From contig RFMT01000136.1 of assembly GCA_009927565.1 (NCBI GenBank), positions 1 through 6,372 of the forward strand: DNA of 6,372 nucleotides, given 5' to 3'. Origin of the DNA: Acidimicrobiia bacterium (GTDB taxonomy: Bacteria; Actinomycetota; Acidimicrobiia; Acidimicrobiales; Ilumatobacteraceae). The notes below the pieces were generated by a model. The model saw only the letters and a list, made by a program, of their open reading frames with translations, was not told the DNA's origin and ran no database searches. Positions 6,339-6,372 of the stretch are shown here, in pieces. Position numbers and translations under genes: made by a program. Each line of letters begins with the position of its first letter. The first letter of the stretch is position 1.

Positions 6339-6372
6339 TTAGATCTTGATTGTGCCGTCGGCGATGCCTTTA
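6339..6372 (-). CDS. C-terminal end of a probable BMP/Med/PnrA-family substrate-binding lipoprotein (partial)
   Basis: The minus strand reads KGIADGTIKI and then TAA (6341-6339); the rest of the gene lies beyond the right edge of the window. Only ten codons are visible. The pattern of a short amphipathic helix end, Gly-x-x-x-Gly-x-Ile, is typical of the last residues of basic membrane protein (BMP) family binding proteins, and such a gene is normally found just upstream of this kind of ATPase-permease-permease set. Binding proteins of this family are lipid-anchored outside the membrane and deliver nucleosides to the permeases. The identification rests mostly on gene order. A hydrophilic unrelated protein end is possible. 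Confidence 0.6.
   Translation of the reverse strand, partial: KGIADGTIKI

Noticed and set aside
6061..6342. Plus-strand frame of 93 codons running over the terminator
   Set aside because: It crosses the start of the ATPase gene, the terminator stem and the tail of the probable binding-protein gene, so it cannot be a real gene in this layout.

Overview
The window looks like a piece of a free-living bacterial chromosome, most likely an actinobacterium. I lean towards an aquatic lineage of Acidimicrobiia or Nanopelagicales type, but this is inference only. The reasons are an intermediate G+C by eye, tightly packed genes with 4-bp overlaps, GTG starts, and a nucleoside-type ABC permease with the long N-terminal extension I associate with actinobacterial homologues. 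No rRNA, tRNA, mobile element, CRISPR array or phage gene is visible.

Left half, plus strand (1-2303): the end of cysN (large subunit of sulfate adenylyltransferase), then cysC (APS kinase), a Sulfotransfer_2-like sulfotransferase and a mog-type molybdopterin adenylyltransferase. CysN (with CysD, presumably upstream) and CysC turn sulfate and ATP into PAPS. The sulfotransferase immediately downstream is the natural consumer, so the layout reads as a cassette for making and spending PAPS on a sulfated glycan, lipid or metabolite rather than only for assimilating sulfur. Mog starts 6 bp after the sulfotransferase and is probably co-transcribed, but has no obvious biochemical link to it.

Right half, minus strand (2318-6372, read right to left): the last ten codons of a gene that is probably a BMP/Med/PnrA-family substrate-binding lipoprotein; an intergenic region with two hairpins, the second a strong intrinsic terminator; then a double-domain ABC ATPase and two membrane permeases, joined by ATGA and GTGA 4-bp overlaps. 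Together they form a purine-nucleoside-type importer (relatives: NupNOPQ of Bacillus subtilis, PnrABCDE of Treponema). A terminator between the binding protein and the transporter genes would give an excess of binding protein over membrane complex.

The two operons converge, with stop codons only 14 bp apart and no recognisable terminator between them. I found no convincing new biological system. The points most worth a second look are the sulfation cassette, the terminator inside the importer operon and the convergent junction.
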